A stretch of DNA of 32,427 nt from Caulobacter sp. AP07 (GTDB lineage Bacteria > Pseudomonadota > Alphaproteobacteria > Caulobacterales > Caulobacteraceae): positions 1-32,427 of the forward strand of contig NZ_AKKF01000188.1 in NCBI RefSeq assembly GCF_000281955.1, read 5' to 3'. The notes beneath the pieces are model-generated. The model was not told the origin of the DNA. It was given only the letters and a program-made list of their open reading frames with translations, and ran no database searches. This document shows, piece by piece, positions 31,688-32,427 of this stretch. Both the position numbers and the translations under genes were made by a program. Numbering within the stretch: the first letter of the stretch is position 1; each line of letters opens with the position of its first letter.

Positions 31688-31709
31688 CGCGGAACGTCGT
31701 TGTCCCGCG
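31688..31709 (-). ncRNA. ANTAR-type leader hairpin 1
   Basis: CGCGGGAC-AACGAC-GUUCCGCG: an 8-bp stem (one G-U pair) with the same AACGAC hexaloop as hairpin 2. A 46-nt linker between the two contains a GGCCC-GAGA-GGGCC hairpin and a GCGGC/GCCGC hairpin. Paired hexaloops with A1 and G4 are the known recognition pattern of ANTAR-domain antiterminators. Confidence 0.72.
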
Positions 31710-31743
31710 TGTCGAGATCAGGAAGGGGCCGGCGGCGCGACGC

Positions 31744-31759
31744 GGCAATTGGAAAACCG
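31744..31759 (-). promoter_or_regulatory. Candidate sigma-54 -24/-12 promoter of the porin-nrtABC operon
   Basis: Leftward strand CGGTTTTCCAATTGCC has GG, ten bases, then GC, with a full TTGC at -12 but a poor -24 (CGGT rather than TGGC). Transcription would begin near 31734, about 25 nt before hairpin 1. No good sigma-70 promoter was obvious nearby, but the -24 mismatch keeps this tentative. Confidence 0.35.
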
Positions 31760-31796
31760 CGTTATGTCGCACCGCAACAAGAGAATGGGGTCATTT

Positions 31797-31813
31797 TGCA
31801 CAGCGGCCATGCA
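31797..31813. promoter_or_regulatory. Candidate NtrC binding site upstream of the nitrate operon
   Basis: TGCACAGCGGCCATGCA is a 17-bp dyad matching the outer bases of the classic NtrC site (TGCAC...GTGCA) at nine of ten positions. It lies about 65-80 bp before the predicted transcription start and in the intergenic region, consistent with control by nitrogen status. The rest of 31814-31919 shows nothing else I can interpret. Confidence 0.35.
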
Positions 31814-31919
31814 GGGCCGGCGCGGTCGATGCTTGAATTTCGCGCGTTTATGCGTCGCGTCCAGCCCGTGCGCCGCCGCGCCGATCGCTCTTGATCACAC
31901 CGCGGAGGTCGCCGCCGCC

Positions 31920-32427
31920 CTACCGGGTCGCCCAGGCCCGGCCGAGTTCCGACAGCGGCACGCACCCGTGGTAGGCGCCCGGTATGGGGTCGTATCTCAA
32001 CGCCACCGTCGCGCCGGGTTCGGATGTGAAATAGCCGACCGTCACCAGGTTCTCGAGCACCAGGAAGAAGTGGGCGTCGTCAGGTGTTTCGTTGCGAACC
32101 GCCGAGGCTTCACGGTCATAGCCGGTCAGAAGCTCGACCTGCTGCTGCGGCGTCAACGCGACGAAGACGTCGCCATGGGCGGCGCGAGCGTCGGCGTCCA
32201 TGCGCGCCAGTCCTCCCAGCAGCCGCTCCTTCTGGGCCTTGTCGTAATAGTTGGCCAACGCGCGATCGATGAACTGCGGCACGCCGGCTTCCCGGGCGCC
32301 CGGCGTGTCCGTGGCGGGGATGATCAGTTCGGCCACCACGTCCACCAGCCGCGCCTGGTCGGGCGCCAGCGCCGTGGGGGTCCAGGTCAGTGTCTGGGCG
32401 GCGGCTCGTCCGGCCCAGCCGGTCGCC
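31920..32427 (-). CDS. Gluconate 2-dehydrogenase subunit 3-like protein, 5' end outside the window
   Basis: At least 168 residues are visible and the frame is open to the right edge; the GTG at 32345 sits in the middle of the conserved domain, so it is not the start. The core TALAPDQARLVDVVAELIIPATDTPGAREAGVPQFIDR is the hallmark of the Gluconate_2-dh3 family, followed by ALTPQQQVELLTGYDREA and a C-terminal GYFTSEPGATVALRYDPIPGAYHGCVPL. In characterised systems this small, usually Tat-exported subunit partners a flavin GMC dehydrogenase and a cytochrome c subunit in the periplasm. The partner genes should lie beyond the right edge or downstream of elsewhere-encoded copies; downstream here is the nitrate operon's promoter. 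The N-terminal signal is not visible. Confidence 0.85.
   Translation of the reverse strand, partial: ATGWAGRAAAQTLTWTPTALAPDQARLVDVVAELIIPATDTPGAREAGVPQFIDRALANYYDKAQKERLLGGLARMDADARAAHGDVFVALTPQQQVELLTGYDREASAVRNETPDDAHFFLVLENLVTVGYFTSEPGATVALRYDPIPGAYHGCVPLSELGRAWATR

Noticed and set aside
31796-31813. TGGCCGCTGTGCA read as a second sigma-54 promoter
   Set aside because: The spacing between GG and GC is 7, not 10, so it does not fit; the segment is better read as an NtrC-like dyad.
1-32427. Mobile elements, CRISPR arrays, tRNA or rRNA genes, phage or defence genes
   Set aside because: I looked for regularly spaced repeats, transposase or integrase motifs and tRNA-like folds on both strands and saw none.

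Overview
The window reads as a piece of chromosome from a GC-rich alphaproteobacterium, most likely Caulobacter or a close relative. The pointers are very high GC with strong third-position GC bias, tightly overlapping genes (ATGA and GTGA junctions), two large TonB-dependent receptors, a Tat-exported NrtA, and a fused RhaD aldolase-dehydrogenase beside an LldD. Every assignment was made by reading the sequence; no database search was run. I see no insertion sequence, phage gene, CRISPR array, tRNA or rRNA.

Layout. (1) 1-7065 is an L-rhamnose catabolic locus. rhaK and lldD, plus the first codons of another gene at the left edge, run leftward; rhaD (aldolase fused to dehydrogenase), rhaI and a DeoR-type regulator run rightward from a 78-bp divergent promoter. 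Together they take rhamnose to rhamnulose, rhamnulose-1-P, DHAP plus lactaldehyde, lactate and pyruvate. (2) 7182-9130 is a two-gene tryptophan-to-kynurenine operon (tryptophan 2,3-dioxygenase and a kynureninase) without a formamidase. (3) 9308-11938 is a leftward TonB-dependent receptor whose promoter carries a 25-bp element matching the rha promoter at 20 of 25 positions, so it may be the rhamnose-side outer-membrane receptor. (4) 12256-12681 is an XRE-type regulator with a perfect palindrome at its 5' end. (5) 12865-17876 is an unusual cluster: a membrane-anchored SGNH-type protein, divergent from a tightly coupled operon of ferritin-like diiron membrane protein, NodU/SxtI-type O-carbamoyltransferase, DUF5989 (SxtK-like) mini membrane protein and zinc-ribbon SAM methyltransferase. 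(6) 17905-27126 is a purine-nucleoside acquisition locus: LysR regulator, divergent TonB receptor, exported nucleoside hydrolase, NCS2 purine permease, adenosine/adenine deaminase and an unexpected MmgE/PrpD protein. (7) 27147-31564 is a leftward nitrate-uptake operon (outer-membrane porin, NrtA, NrtB, NrtC). (8) 31920-32427 is a gluconate-2-dehydrogenase subunit-3-like gene cut by the right edge.

The most striking non-coding signal is in the leader of the nitrate operon. Reading leftward there is an NtrC-like palindrome, a sigma-54-like GG-N10-GC element, two hairpins with the identical hexaloop AACGAC (A at 1, G at 4, the ANTAR-protein recognition pattern), and an intrinsic terminator whose 5' strand overlaps the second hairpin. 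The porin start codon lies 20 nt after the T-run. This is the layout of a NasT/NasR-type antitermination switch placed ahead of an outer-membrane porin plus ABC transporter operon.
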